Shown here: positions 26,570-34,733 of the stretch, in pieces
Layout of the letters: each line of letters starts with the position of its first letter
How positions within the stretch are numbered: position 1 is the first letter of the stretch
Assembly (NCBI GenBank): GCA_002401855.1
Contig: NVUH01000004.1
Coordinates: 30,314-94,313 of the forward strand
Source of the DNA: Hyphomicrobiales bacterium
Lineage (GTDB): Bacteria > Pseudomonadota > Alphaproteobacteria > Rhizobiales > OSC116
Direction: 5' to 3'
DNA: 64,000 bases
Translations under genes and position numbers: made by a program
The notes under the pieces: model-generated
What the model saw: the letters and a program-made list of their open reading frames with translations, nothing else
Told to the model about the DNA's origin: nothing
The model's database searches: none

Positions 26570-27901
26570 TTAGATTTTTGCATCATGGGTGAATTCTGGA
26601 TAAGCATGAAGACCAAGTTCTGATACATCAAGACCAGCTAGTTCTTCTTCTTCTGTCACTCTGATACCGATTGTGTATTTAAGCACCAACCATACAATGG
26701 CTGAAACGATACATACAAAAGCACCGATTGAAACAATACCTAATGCTTGAACGCCATAGGTGGCATCGCTATTGGTGAACGGTACGATGATTGTACCCCA
26801 AATGCCTGCAACCAAATGGACAGACACGGCGCCAACCACATCGTCAATTTTTAGCTTATCAAGCAATGGAACTGCAAAGACAACCAAGGCTGCACCGATG
26901 CCGCCAATGAGCACTGCTTGACCAATTGATGGTGTGAGAGGCTCTGCTGTGATGGCAACTAGACCTGCAAGTGCTCCGTTAAGCACCATTGTTAGATCTA
27001 CTTTTTTGTAAAGCACTTGAGTTAGAATAAGTGCAACCACTGTACCAGATGCAGCAGCCATATTTGTATTGGTGAAAATACGACCAATTGCCATAGCATC
27101 AGCGCCTGAACCTAGAGCCAGTTGTGAGCCACCGTTAAAGCCGAACCAACCGAACCATAGGATGAATGTACCCAAAGTGGCGAGAGGAAGGTTTGAACCT
27201 GGAATTGGTGTGACAACTGTTTGGCCGTTAACGGTGCGATATTTACCGAGACGTGGGCCTAAGATGATGGCGCCAACTAAAGCTGCCCAACCACCAACAC
27301 TATGCACTAATGTTGAACCAGCGAAATCTGAGAAGCCTTTGGCATCTAACCAACCGGCGCCCCATTCCCATGAACCAACTATGGGGTAGATAAAGCCTGT
27401 AAGTACGGCACAGAAAATTAGGAAAGGCCATAGTTTAATACGTTCGGCAACTGTACCTGAAACGATTGAAGCTGCGGTTGCGCAGAATACCATTTGGAAG
27501 AACCAATCGGAATAGGCGCCATAACCAGTGCCATCACCAAAATCGCCAGCTTCAGCACCAGCGTCGCCGCCAATTGAAGACCAGATGCCCATTGAGCCCA
27601 TAAAGCCACCAGCATCAATGTCATACATGAGGTTATAACCAACCACCCAGAACATAAGGCCGGCAATTGAATAAAGCGCAATGTTTTTGGTACAGATTGT
27701 GGCAACGTTTTTACTACGCACCATGCCAGCTTCGAGCATTGAGAAGCCCGCTGCCATGAACATAACCAAGAAACCACCGATGAGGAACATAAGTGTGTTG
27801 AACACGAAGGCCGTTTCGACCTCTACGGCGGCATTGGCAATTGTCGTCATCGCGACAAGGCCTGCACTGACCATAAGAGGAAATTTAATAAGATTTTTCA
27901 T
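26570..27901 (-). CDS. amt: Ammonium transporter
   Basis: AmtB-type channel for ammonium uptake. A cleavable signal-like segment (ending ANA) precedes eleven predicted membrane helices. The twin histidines of the pore appear in TLVHSVGGWAALVG and HLVAGIWGT. The start is ATG 27901, with GGAG eight bases upstream; a longer frame back to 27934 lacks this. It follows glnK by 35 bases on the same strand, the usual nitrogen-regulated glnK-amtB pair, and GlnK is expected to block the channel when nitrogen is plentiful. Confidence 0.95.
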   Translation of the reverse strand: MKNLIKFPLMVSAGLVAMTTIANAAVEVETAFVFNTLMFLIGGFLVMFMAAGFSMLEAGMVRSKNVATICTKNIALYSIAGLMFWVVGYNLMYDIDAGGFMGSMGIWSSIGGDAGAEAGDFGDGTGYGAYSDWFFQMVFCATAASIVSGTVAERIKLWPFLIFCAVLTGFIYPIVGSWEWGAGWLDAKGFSDFAGSTLVHSVGGWAALVGAIILGPRLGKYRTVNGQTVVTPIPGSNLPLATLGTFILWFGWFGFNGGSQLALGSGADAMAIGRIFTNTNMAAASGTVVALILTQVLYKKVDLTMVLNGALAGLVAITAEPLTPSIGQAVLIGGIGAALVVFAVPLLDKLKIDDVVGAVSVHLVAGIWGTIIVPFTNSDATYGVQALGIVSIGAFVCIVSAIVWLVLKYTIGIRVTEEEELAGLDVSELGLHAYPEFTHDAKI

Positions 27902-27936
27902 TTTTATACTCCATTTAAGTCTAAGCTGAGGCACTT

Positions 27937-28275
27937 TTAAAGTGCAGCTTGACCCTTTTCGCTTGTACGAATTCTGATTGTTTCTTTAAGATCTTGCACA
28001 AAAATCTTACCATCACCAATTTTGCCAGTTCCTGCTTCGGCAGTGATGGTTTGGATGATTTTTTCGGTAAGTTCTGTAGATGCAGCGATTTCAATTTTGA
28101 TTTTTGGAACAAAAACCACTTGATATTCTGCGCCACGGTAAATCTCGCTATGGCCTTTTTGACGACCGTAACCCTTAACTTCGGTTACTGTCATGCCTTC
28201 AACGCCAATTTTTAACAAAGCTTCATGCACTTGGGTGAGCTTATTGGGTTTAATGATTGCAGTTATAAATTGCAC
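27937..28275 (-). CDS. glnK: Nitrogen regulatory protein PII (GlnK)
   Basis: 112-residue PII signal protein. The T-loop has the uridylylation tyrosine Y51 in YRGAEYQV, the B-loop reads GTGKIGDGKIFV, and the C-loop is RIRTSEKG. The start is a GTG at 28275 with AAGGAGTG seven bases upstream, so translation is well supported despite the rare start. It is linked with amt and presumably regulated with it. GlnK and GlnB cannot be told apart with certainty by sequence; pairing with amt favours GlnK. Confidence 0.95.
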   Translation of the reverse strand: MQFITAIIKPNKLTQVHEALLKIGVEGMTVTEVKGYGRQKGHSEIYRGAEYQVVFVPKIKIEIAASTELTEKIIQTITAEAGTGKIGDGKIFVQDLKETIRIRTSEKGQAAL

Positions 28276-28607
28276 TTTATCACTCCTTTTCTAGTTACCA
28301 GGTGATTTGAGAAGTGGGAAAGAACGTTACCCCAAAATTGCACCTACTTTATGTTTAAGCATCAAACACCATTCAAGAATGATGCCAACTTTTAAATTTT
28401 TTGGTAAGCTGTTGATATATTGACTCTATATCAATGTATTTCCATAAACATGAATAAATATAGGGCTAAAATATGAGCAAAAATATATGAGTGATTAAAA
28501 AATAGGCAATTAAGGCTAAAATTTAATCAGTGAAATTACTATTGAGTTGATTGTGCCATGAAATATACCGCCTCAATAGGCCAATGACTCATTTTTAGAA
28601 TCTGTGC
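28276..28607. other. Spacer upstream of glnK
   Basis: 332 bases without a gene. It should contain the glnK-amt promoter and the end of the transcript of the acyltransferase gene to its right. The part nearest 28608 is AT-rich with no clear terminator. One weak sigma-54-like site is listed separately. Confidence 0.4.
28372..28388 (-). promoter_or_regulatory. Weak sigma-54-like promoter candidate for glnK-amt
   Basis: On the minus strand TTGGCATCATTCTTGAA has the -24 GG element and correct 10-base spacing to the -12 position, but carries GA instead of the conserved GC. Nitrogen-controlled glnK genes often use sigma-54. The match is poor, so this is a suggestion only. Confidence 0.25.
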
Positions 28608-29687
28608 TTATTTTTTGAGCGCCTTATAAAGGCGAGAATTGCATATATATAAGTATATTGATTTAAGCCGTGGACGTAATTTATTAAGATAGACCGAGCC
28701 ATATAATTTTCCCTTGGCATTCATCGGCAATAAAATATCATAGACAGCTATTGAATTGTTTTTTGACCATCTATATTTATATTCATCGGCTGGGGATAGG
28801 AAATCATAGCTTGTGATGCCGTGATTATAGGCATATTCTATATTTAAAATCACATGAATATTACCCGGTTTATATTTTATAAAATTATTATCCATGGTGA
28901 CAATATAACCGTAATAATTTTTACCTTTAATGAATGATATGGCGGCGGAAACCATTGTGCCAGCGCAACGAATGGTAGAGACAAAGATATTAAAATCATC
29001 TGTCTGGGTGGTAAGAATGGTCCCAAGTTGTTTGAGATTTTGCAAATCGGCAAATACCCTGCTGGATTTGCCATGTTCATCCAATTGCATGGATTTTAAC
29101 TCAATGATCTCATCAATCAACTCGCGGGTGATTTCATCATCTAAATAGACATTATATTGGGCATCTAGCTCGCGAAACAGGCGACGGTAGGTTTTTTTGG
29201 TGGTTTTGCTGAGGCTGTTAAAATAGGCTTCATAATTTTCGAATTGGGTTAAATCAACCCAAGGCGCCTGTTTCTCGGCCATTATACGGCCGTTTTTTTG
29301 GCAATACTCTATGATATGAGCATCAGCACGGACATTGCGCAAATGTAAGGCATCGACCTGAATGTCTGCTAAATGGGTCAGGCAATTTTTTAGAAAACCG
29401 TCGATTGATTGTTGGTTATAGCTGATGGCATCGCTATATTGGGTGAAAGGCTCACCCGCCATTTCGGCGATGCAAAAACCAAATTTACGTTTTAAATTTA
29501 AGTGTAATGCTTGGCCAACCTGTCCGTTTTGATCCTGTGCAATGAATGATATATTATCGTCGTTGATAAGGTTGCGAAACCAAGAACCTGAGGCAAAAAC
29601 CGTATTTTGACCATCCAATTTGATTTGGTCGACGGTGTTTTGAATATTTTTTTTGCCAGTTATGGCTCTAAAAGTGAAATTTGACAT
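28608..29687 (-). CDS. CelD/FemAB-like GNAT acyltransferase (copy 2)
   Basis: A 359-residue protein of the FemAB-like/BioF2-like acyltransferase group (two GNAT folds). Typical C-terminal blocks are FLSPADEYKYRWSK near residue 300 and the preceding YGYIVTMDNNF...KYKPGNIHV stretch. The centre has SKTTKKTYRRLFREL. Start ATG 29687 is preferred because GGGGA lies just upstream; an upstream ATG at 29708 adds seven residues. It is paralogous to the gene immediately upstream (29734-30810), showing a tandem duplication. Members modify polysaccharides, peptidoglycan bridges or long-chain acyl groups; substrate unknown here. Confidence 0.7.
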   Translation of the reverse strand: MSNFTFRAITGKKNIQNTVDQIKLDGQNTVFASGSWFRNLINDDNISFIAQDQNGQVGQALHLNLKRKFGFCIAEMAGEPFTQYSDAISYNQQSIDGFLKNCLTHLADIQVDALHLRNVRADAHIIEYCQKNGRIMAEKQAPWVDLTQFENYEAYFNSLSKTTKKTYRRLFRELDAQYNVYLDDEITRELIDEIIELKSMQLDEHGKSSRVFADLQNLKQLGTILTTQTDDFNIFVSTIRCAGTMVSAAISFIKGKNYYGYIVTMDNNFIKYKPGNIHVILNIEYAYNHGITSYDFLSPADEYKYRWSKNNSIAVYDILLPMNAKGKLYGSVYLNKLRPRLKSIYLYICNSRLYKALKK

Positions 29688-29733
29688 ATTTTCCCCGAAC
29701 AATGCCAATAGCTTAGGGAAAATTAGTTAACTT

Positions 29734-30810
29734 TTACTTCTTAACTTTTGAAAAATGTTTATAATTCAAACGATTCTTCACGAATAAATATATTATCTTC
29801 AGAATCGGCCGTATAAATTTTAAATAGCTAAGCCCAACTAATTTACCTTTAACGGTGATCGGCACTAGAATGTCATATACGGGCATCTCATCACCTCGCG
29901 CCCATTTTAATTTGTAAACATCGTTTGGCGCCAGGAAATCATAGATCGTGCAATTTAGCTCGAATGCCGCTTCGACATTTTTAAGCACAACGTGATTGCC
30001 TGGACTTAATTTGGCGAATTCATCGTCCATTGCCAAAATATAGAAATAGATCTTGTTATTTTTGATAAAAAACACTGAAGATGAAGCAATGACACCATCG
30101 ATTTTAAAGGTTGAAATATAGGTTTTATAGTCGGCACTTGACGTACTTAATTTAATGACCAATTGGGCTATTTTTGCTTTGTCGGCAAATAGACGGCTGG
30201 TTTCGCCCCGTAATTCTAATTGTGCGGCTTTTTGCGCCAACACAAATTCAGCCAATTCAGCGTCAATTTGTTCGTCAGCATAGAGATTATATTCACATTC
30301 ATGGGTTCTGAATAGTTTATTGAAGGCGTAGCGCGATTGTTTGCCTAGTGAATTAAAATACTCATCATAATCTGCATAATTGCCCAAATTTATGAATGGT
30401 GCAAACTTTTCTTCTAAAATAACGCCATTGGCTTGGCAATAATCAAAAATGTGCGCATCGCGGCGTACATTGTGCAAATGTAAAACATCGACTTTGTTGA
30501 CTTTTAGGTGCTTTAAAAAATAATCTAGAAAATCGTCAACAGATTGTGCGCCGTTTTTTATCATATCATTATATTGGATGTAAGGCTCACCAGCCATTTC
30601 GGCAGACTTTATGCCTAATGTGCGGTTGAATTTTACGTGGATGGAGTTTATGCCATCATCTTCAATGCCTTCTAACAATGAAGAGTTTTCTCTCTCAGTG
30701 CCATCTTCAAACCAATGCGGACACGAGAAAACATTATTCTCATCATCATTATGGATGACGGTTTTGTCAGCTGATAAATTTGTTGGTTGAGTAATTTTTG
30801 AATTTATCAT
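29734..30810 (-). CDS. CelD/FemAB-like GNAT acyltransferase (copy 1)
   Basis: 358 residues, aligned end to end with the next gene: shared blocks include IKSAEMAGEPYIQYND versus the neighbour's FCIAEMAGEPFTQYSD, HLHNVRRDAHIFDYCQ versus HLRNVRADAHIIEYCQ, FLAPNDVYKLKWARGD near residue 305, and a shared C-terminal segment VKGKLVGLSYLKFIRP versus AKGKLYGSVYLNKLRP. No signal peptide or membrane helix, so cytoplasmic. GGTGAT precedes the ATG. Likely cotranscribed with its paralogue, 46 bases downstream. Function not assignable beyond the fold. Confidence 0.7.
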   Translation of the reverse strand: MINSKITQPTNLSADKTVIHNDDENNVFSCPHWFEDGTERENSSLLEGIEDDGINSIHVKFNRTLGIKSAEMAGEPYIQYNDMIKNGAQSVDDFLDYFLKHLKVNKVDVLHLHNVRRDAHIFDYCQANGVILEEKFAPFINLGNYADYDEYFNSLGKQSRYAFNKLFRTHECEYNLYADEQIDAELAEFVLAQKAAQLELRGETSRLFADKAKIAQLVIKLSTSSADYKTYISTFKIDGVIASSSVFFIKNNKIYFYILAMDDEFAKLSPGNHVVLKNVEAAFELNCTIYDFLAPNDVYKLKWARGDEMPVYDILVPITVKGKLVGLSYLKFIRPILKIIYLFVKNRLNYKHFSKVKK

Positions 30811-31258
30811 ATATCACCATATTTCCATTGACGGCTTGTTTATTGAAGCCAATAATACCTAAAATGCACCCTCCCCATCTGGGCGTTTATTTTGAACTTG
30901 TGATTATATTTTACGCTTATTGTTTGGGGAATATAAGGCATTTACATCAAATTTTATATTGTATGATTAATTGTTAACTAATTGTAACAGTTAATGTTTG
31001 TCTATGGTTCAACGGATTAGACTTTGGTTTATAAATTTGCCTTATTGCTGTCTTTTATGGTTAACAAATGGTAAATTCAAAGTTCCAATTTGGGACAATT
31101 CATGTATAAGAACTGATTAGGTTACGAACCGTTTTAGCCTGTATCACGCATTTTATCTGGCTTATTGAGTGATGATATAATTTATTGTAGAGTTTTGAGC
31201 CAACTGACAAATGGTGGCAATTGGCCTGTGTTAAACCATTATTGCAACTTTAAAATGG
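30811..31258. other. AT-rich spacer, no gene found
   Basis: 448 bases between divergent units. I looked for the missing N-terminal helix-turn-helix half of the WYL-domain gene that follows and found no recognisable remnant in any frame. It should contain the promoter for the acyltransferase pair on the minus strand. No strong hairpins. Confidence 0.4.
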
Positions 31259-31576
31259 TTGGGTTTGAACTTATTGAGGGTGTTGATGAGGCAAAATTTA
31301 TTACCGCTAGCGATTGTTGAGCGGTTTAAACTTAAGCTTGACTATGTGAATGCAGATGATGAAAATTCGCAACGGACGGTGCGGCCGTTGGGTTTGGAAT
31401 ATTGGGGTGAAATTTGGACATTGACCACTTGGTGTGAGTTGCGTAGTGATTTTAGGGTGTTTCGTTTGGATCGGATTTTAAATTGCGGTGTTTTGGATGA
31501 GGTTTTTGCGGTTGAACACGGCGAAATATTTGAAGATTATTGGAAATTGGTGAATGAAAAAAACAAAGACTGGTAG
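31259..31576 (+). pseudogene. C-terminal fragment of a YafY/WYL-type transcriptional regulator
   Basis: The frame opens at TTG 31259 and reads the end of a WYL-domain regulator: LPLAIVERFKLKLDYVNADD, then TVRPLGLEYWGEIWTL and WCELRSDFRVFRLDRI. Intact members have a further N-terminal 100 or more residues with a DeoR-like helix-turn-helix, which is absent here and not found upstream. The remnant begins inside the WYL domain. It overlaps the following tfoX-like gene by 23 bases. A small stand-alone WYL protein cannot be fully excluded. Confidence 0.7.
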
Positions 31577-31829
31577 CATTGCTGATATGCGTAACCTTGG
31601 CATTGGGTCGGAGAAAAATTTGGCCAAGGCTGGTATAGACACGCCCGAAGCGCTGCGCGAGATTGGCGCAGTGGGGGCGTATCACGCGCTTAAATTTTTT
31701 GTTGGGCCACAGGTGACATTGAATTTTTTGTGGGGCATTGAAGGAGCGTTGACTGACCAAGACTGGCGCGATATATCGGAACCACGCAAAGCAGAGCTAA
31801 AAAAATTGGTTGGCCACACGCGCAAGTGA
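31554..31829 (+). CDS. TfoX C-terminal domain protein
   Basis: 91 residues matching the TfoX/Sxy C-terminal domain: IADMRNLGIGSEKNLAKAGI with a helix-hairpin-helix look, and DTPEALREIGAVGAYHALK. In gammaproteobacteria full TfoX regulates competence; stand-alone C-terminal domains are widespread in Alphaproteobacteria with unknown roles, and often sit beside WYL-type regulators as here. Stop at 31829 faces the converging CDGSH gene six bases away. Confidence 0.85.
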   Translation: MKKTKTGSIADMRNLGIGSEKNLAKAGIDTPEALREIGAVGAYHALKFFVGPQVTLNFLWGIEGALTDQDWRDISEPRKAELKKLVGHTRK

Positions 31830-31835
31830 TGGGGA

Positions 31836-32471
31836 TTATGCGCCTTCGGCGCTGAAACCAGTCGCTTTATGCGCGCCATCACAAAATGGTTTGTTATTGG
31901 ATTTACCGCAGCGGCATAGTGCGGTTTTGGTGACGCGTTTGATAAGCCGCCCCGAACCTGCGCAAATTTCTAAATTACCTGTTACATATAGGGGGCCATT
32001 TTCAAGTGGTTTTATATGCACTTGGCCGCCAGTTTGCTCTAGGGGTTCGGACTCGATTGAGTTTGCATCGCCTGTCGCTTGAAAACCGCCTTTGAGATGT
32101 GCGCCATCGCAAAATGGTTTTTTGCGGCTTAAACCGCAGCGGCATAATGTTGCGTTTTGACTAGCTTGTTGATTGGCAATATCGAGATTGCCTCGCAGGG
32201 CTAAGGGGCCATTTTCCCAAACGTGAAGGGTATTGATTTTAATGTCTGGATTGGCTGCGTGGTTTTTTAGCTTATAGGTGATGGCGCCTGATGGGCATGT
32301 ATTAGCCACGTTGATGGATTGTTGAACATCGCCATTATCGGGTTGTATCCAATCGCCATCGGCACTTACGTTAAAAATATCGGGAGCGTTCTGCGCGCAT
32401 TTTCGGGAGTGAATACATTTTTTTGGTTCGAAACTAACGATTATTTCCTGGCCTTCATATGATTTGGGCAT
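31836..32471 (-). CDS. Ferredoxin-like plus double CDGSH iron-sulfur protein
   Basis: 211 residues with three probable iron-sulfur sites. The N-terminus resembles the divergent 4Fe-4S mono-cluster domain (CIHSRKC near residue 19, CPSGAI near 60). Two CDGSH 2Fe-2S motifs follow: CRCGLSRKKPFCDGAH near residue 109 and CRCGKSNNKPFCDGAH near 188. AAGGAG precedes the ATG. Such proteins are thought to act in electron transfer or cluster handling. No operon partner is evident; it converges with the TfoX-like gene. Confidence 0.88.
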   Translation of the reverse strand: MPKSYEGQEIIVSFEPKKCIHSRKCAQNAPDIFNVSADGDWIQPDNGDVQQSINVANTCPSGAITYKLKNHAANPDIKINTLHVWENGPLALRGNLDIANQQASQNATLCRCGLSRKKPFCDGAHLKGGFQATGDANSIESEPLEQTGGQVHIKPLENGPLYVTGNLEICAGSGRLIKRVTKTALCRCGKSNNKPFCDGAHKATGFSAEGA

Positions 32472-32632
32472 TCATTCACTCCTTGTGGTTTTGTATTCCA
32501 AACTGGTAGTTTATATTTATTCTAAACAGGTTATCGTATTTTTGTTAATATGACAATCATCCGTTATGTTGAGATTTTCCCTTGAAAATGCTGAATTCGT
32601 AACCATCTCTATGAAGTAACAGCGAAGGAAAT

Positions 32633-33073
32633 ATGATGACTTATAAGGTGGCCAAGGATGGCCAAAGCAATTGGCGCAGCAGCAATATTGGTATGTTGGT
32701 GATTGGATTTTTGATTTTTATGCCATTTGGCTTGGTTTTACTGGCCATGCTGACATTAGGCAAAAACATTAACTTACTTGGCATGTTTAAGAATTTTTGG
32801 AACCGCATGACCAACGGGGCTGATTTTAAACAGCCCGATTTGTGGGCATCGGCTCGAGACAATTATAAACGTCAGAATTATAATCATGATAATGCTGCGT
32901 TTAACGCGCATCGTGCTGAGCGGGATGCGGAATTTAATGAGGCTGACAAAGCGGCTTTTGCCAAAATGGCCGAAGAGGAAGTTGCGTTTAATGAATATCA
33001 GGCATTTAAGCAAGCCGCTGAGGACAAAGCGATGTTTGCGCGGTTTAAGGCTGACCAGAAACCTGGTGATTAA
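32633..33073 (+). CDS. DUF2852 membrane protein
   Basis: 146 residues. One strong hydrophobic helix (MLVIGFLIFMPFGLVLLAML, about residues 20-40) is followed by a charged cytoplasmic tail rich in Ala, Glu, Lys and Phe, likely a coiled coil (FNAHRAERDAEFNEADKAAF). This arrangement and the GNxAFdehRaeel-like tail fit the alphaproteobacterial DUF2852 family. Function unknown. GAAGGAAAT precedes the ATG pair. A palindromic terminator follows. Confidence 0.72.
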   Translation: MMTYKVAKDGQSNWRSSNIGMLVIGFLIFMPFGLVLLAMLTLGKNINLLGMFKNFWNRMTNGADFKQPDLWASARDNYKRQNYNHDNAAFNAHRAERDAEFNEADKAAFAKMAEEEVAFNEYQAFKQAAEDKAMFARFKADQKPGD

Positions 33074-33095
33074 AACTTAAAATTTAACAAATGTT

Positions 33096-33127
33096 AAAAA
33101 TAGACCGAACGTTCGGTCTATTTTTTT
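33096..33127. terminator. Perfect palindrome with T-run; terminator and/or operator
   Basis: AAAAATAGACCGAAC and its exact complement meet at 33110/33111, followed by TTTTTTT. Placed between the converging DUF2852 and cupin genes, it should act as a two-way terminator. The core TAGACCGAACGTTCGGTCTA also looks like a TetR-family operator, but no TetR gene is adjacent. Confidence 0.75.
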
Positions 33128-33175
33128 GTGCGTATTTTTATAATGAAACCAGTTGATGGCTGGTGGATTTGGTTA

Positions 33176-33544
33176 CTATATTTGATTTTCAACCGTAACC
33201 GTGCGATCGGTGACCACATCGCCTGTGTGGGCGGTGTCGGTGGTTTCGATGAACATGACATAGCATTCATTTTCGGCATGGGGATTGTGCATGACGCCTT
33301 TGGGTACGACGTGAATGTCGCCTTGTTTGAGCATCACATCCCTGCCCTCATATTGCATTTTAAGCTCACCTTTGACGATGAAGAATAGCTCGTCGCTATC
33401 ATCATGTTTATGCCAGACGAATTCGTTTTGTATTTTTGCGATTTTTACATATTGATCATTGACTTGCGCTAAGATTTTTGGCGTCCACTGGGCGGTGACA
33501 GATTTGTAGGCTTCGGTTAGGTTTATGGTTTCGGGTAAAGACAT
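33176..33544 (-). CDS. Small cupin-fold protein
   Basis: 122 residues with the two cupin motifs: WHKHDDSDELFFIVKGELKM (quoted to 20 residues) giving the H-x-H and Glu metal ligands, and GDIHVVPKGVMHNPHAENEC carrying the later histidine. Such single-domain cupins bind a divalent metal and are enzymes or sensors of unknown substrates. GGAAAAAC precedes the ATG. It converges with DUF2852 across a terminator. Confidence 0.85.
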   Translation of the reverse strand: MSLPETINLTEAYKSVTAQWTPKILAQVNDQYVKIAKIQNEFVWHKHDDSDELFFIVKGELKMQYEGRDVMLKQGDIHVVPKGVMHNPHAENECYVMFIETTDTAHTGDVVTDRTVTVENQI

Positions 33545-33603
33545 GTTTTTCCATTGCTTAAAATTTTACTCCAGATAAGCTGACGGATAAATGGAGTGAC
33601 ATT

Positions 33604-34094
33604 GTGAAATTAGACATCAGAACCGATATGTTAGACCAAATGGTGGAAATTCCAAGTGGAAAAATTAGTTTAAGAGACGATCGGAAAGATAGCCGTTGGG
33701 ATGTTGAAATTTCTGGATTTCGGATGGCGTGTCAACCGGTGACGCAGGACTTGTATTTTGCTGTGACGGGTGAGAATCCATCGATTTTTAAAGCTGATAG
33801 AGCATCTGTTGAGAGCGTGTCTTGGTATGAAGGGAATTCGGGCGGATTTTTGCATGAGGTGGGGCAAAAATTAGCCAACGCTTGGGGGCTATATGACATA
33901 CTGGGCAATGTGTGGGAATGGTGTTGGAATGGTGTTGGGATGTTTATGATGCTGAAACCTACGGTAGCTATCGGGTATTTAGAGGTGGTGGTTGGGCTGA
34001 CCGTGAATGCTCGTGTTTGGCAACGAACCGGCGGCGTAGCCACCCGACTTATGCGATTGATGATTTGGGGTTTCGGGTTGCGCGGAACTTATGA
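33604..34094 (+). pseudogene. Broken FGE-sulfatase (SUMF1) domain gene
   Basis: The frame from GTG 33604 reads a recognisable formylglycine-generating-enzyme-like start (MVEIPSGKISLRDD, FRMACQPVTQDLYFAVTGENPS) and NAWGLYDILGNVWEWCW, after which it shifts. The correct C-terminus (WEWCWDVYDAETYGSYRVFR, RGGGWADRE, SHPTYAIDDLGFRVARNL) is in another frame and ends at 34094. The shift is caused by an exact 11-base tandem duplication, GGAATGGTGTT at 33915-33925 and 33926-33936. In addition the part between SVSWYE and GNSGG, which in intact members holds about 40-60 residues including RLPTEAEWEYA, is missing. Gene therefore non-functional or strongly reduced. Confidence 0.88.
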
Positions 34095-34496
34095 GATTGG
34101 GTTTGTGGTGAGTTCGGCTAGTGCTGTCATGGCTTGTTCGGCTTTGTCGTGAGCGATGAAGAGATGATCGTGATAGAAGCCTGACACGGGGTTGACTGCG
34201 ATGTTGTGTTTGGCCAAATGGCTGGTGATGAGGGCTAGAAAGCCTACTGCTTGTAGTGAAGAGTGGATTTTTAGGGTGATCATGCGGCAGGGGAATTCGT
34301 GATCTAGGCTGTGCTTTTTGGCTATGGTTTGGCGTAGGATTAATGTGGTGGCTTCGGGTTCTTGAAATTGCATGATGGGGTTGAGTGAGGTGGCTAAAGT
34401 TTTGTCGTTGGTTTTGGCGAAGACGTAAATGTGCGGCTGTAATTCTGGTTGCATGGAAGCGATGAGTTTGGGTAGATTTGTTGTTCCGTTAGACAT
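34089..34496 (-). CDS. ACT-domain protein
   Basis: 135 residues consisting of two small ACT-like lobes: an N-terminal LIASMQPELQPHIYVFAK and a C-terminal one with SSLQAVGFLALITSHLAKHN and NPVSGFYHDHLFI. It resembles the uncharacterised COG3602-type ACT proteins thought to bind amino acids or other small ligands. Its 3' end overlaps the pseudogene by a few bases. The repeat element at 34512-34709 lies immediately upstream. Confidence 0.75.
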   Translation of the reverse strand: MSNGTTNLPKLIASMQPELQPHIYVFAKTNDKTLATSLNPIMQFQEPEATTLILRQTIAKKHSLDHEFPCRMITLKIHSSLQAVGFLALITSHLAKHNIAVNPVSGFYHDHLFIAHDKAEQAMTALAELTTNPIS

Positions 34497-34511
34497 TTTG
34501 CAATAGTGCCC

Positions 34512-34709
34512 CTGTTGATGCTCTGGAAGTCTGCATTTTTGCGCCCACCTTTCGGTGGACTAGTGGCCCCTGCGGGCGCGATACTCTGTATCACTTGCTA
34601 AGCCACTCAGCCGCTGATCGCAGGTATATTCGCCACCCAAGCTAATCTCATTGAGCTTAGACGGCGAGAATATGTTGAAACTCTGAGCTTCGGTGGCTAC
34701 CATATATTC
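34512..34709 (-). repeat. Intergenic structured repeat element, copy A
   Basis: About 198 bases with a second copy at 46122-46327 in the same orientation. Shared stretches on the minus strand include ATCAGCGGCYGAGTGGCTTA, AATGAGRTTAGSTTGGGTGG and ACTTCCAGAGCAT. Copy A can fold into several stems: CCACC-GAAA-GGTGG, enclosed by GCGCCC/GGGCGC, GATAC-AGA-GTATC, AAGCT/AGCTT and GAATAT/ATATTC. It lies between nrdB and the ACT-domain gene. No coding frame fits both copies. Possible non-coding RNA or decayed mobile repeat. Confidence 0.65.
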
Positions 34710-34733
34710 AGCACCTGTGGCTTGGTACGGTAT

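Noticed and set aside
33128..33388. Plus-strand open frame opposite the cupin gene
   Set aside because: Shadow of the cupin codons; the minus-strand frame shows both cupin motifs and a ribosome site.
34590..34625. tRNA-like GGCYGAGTGGCTTA inside the repeat elements (both copies)
   Set aside because: It resembles a Ser/Leu tRNA D-arm, but there is no acceptor stem, anticodon arm or GTTCRA T-loop in the right places, so no tRNA gene is called.
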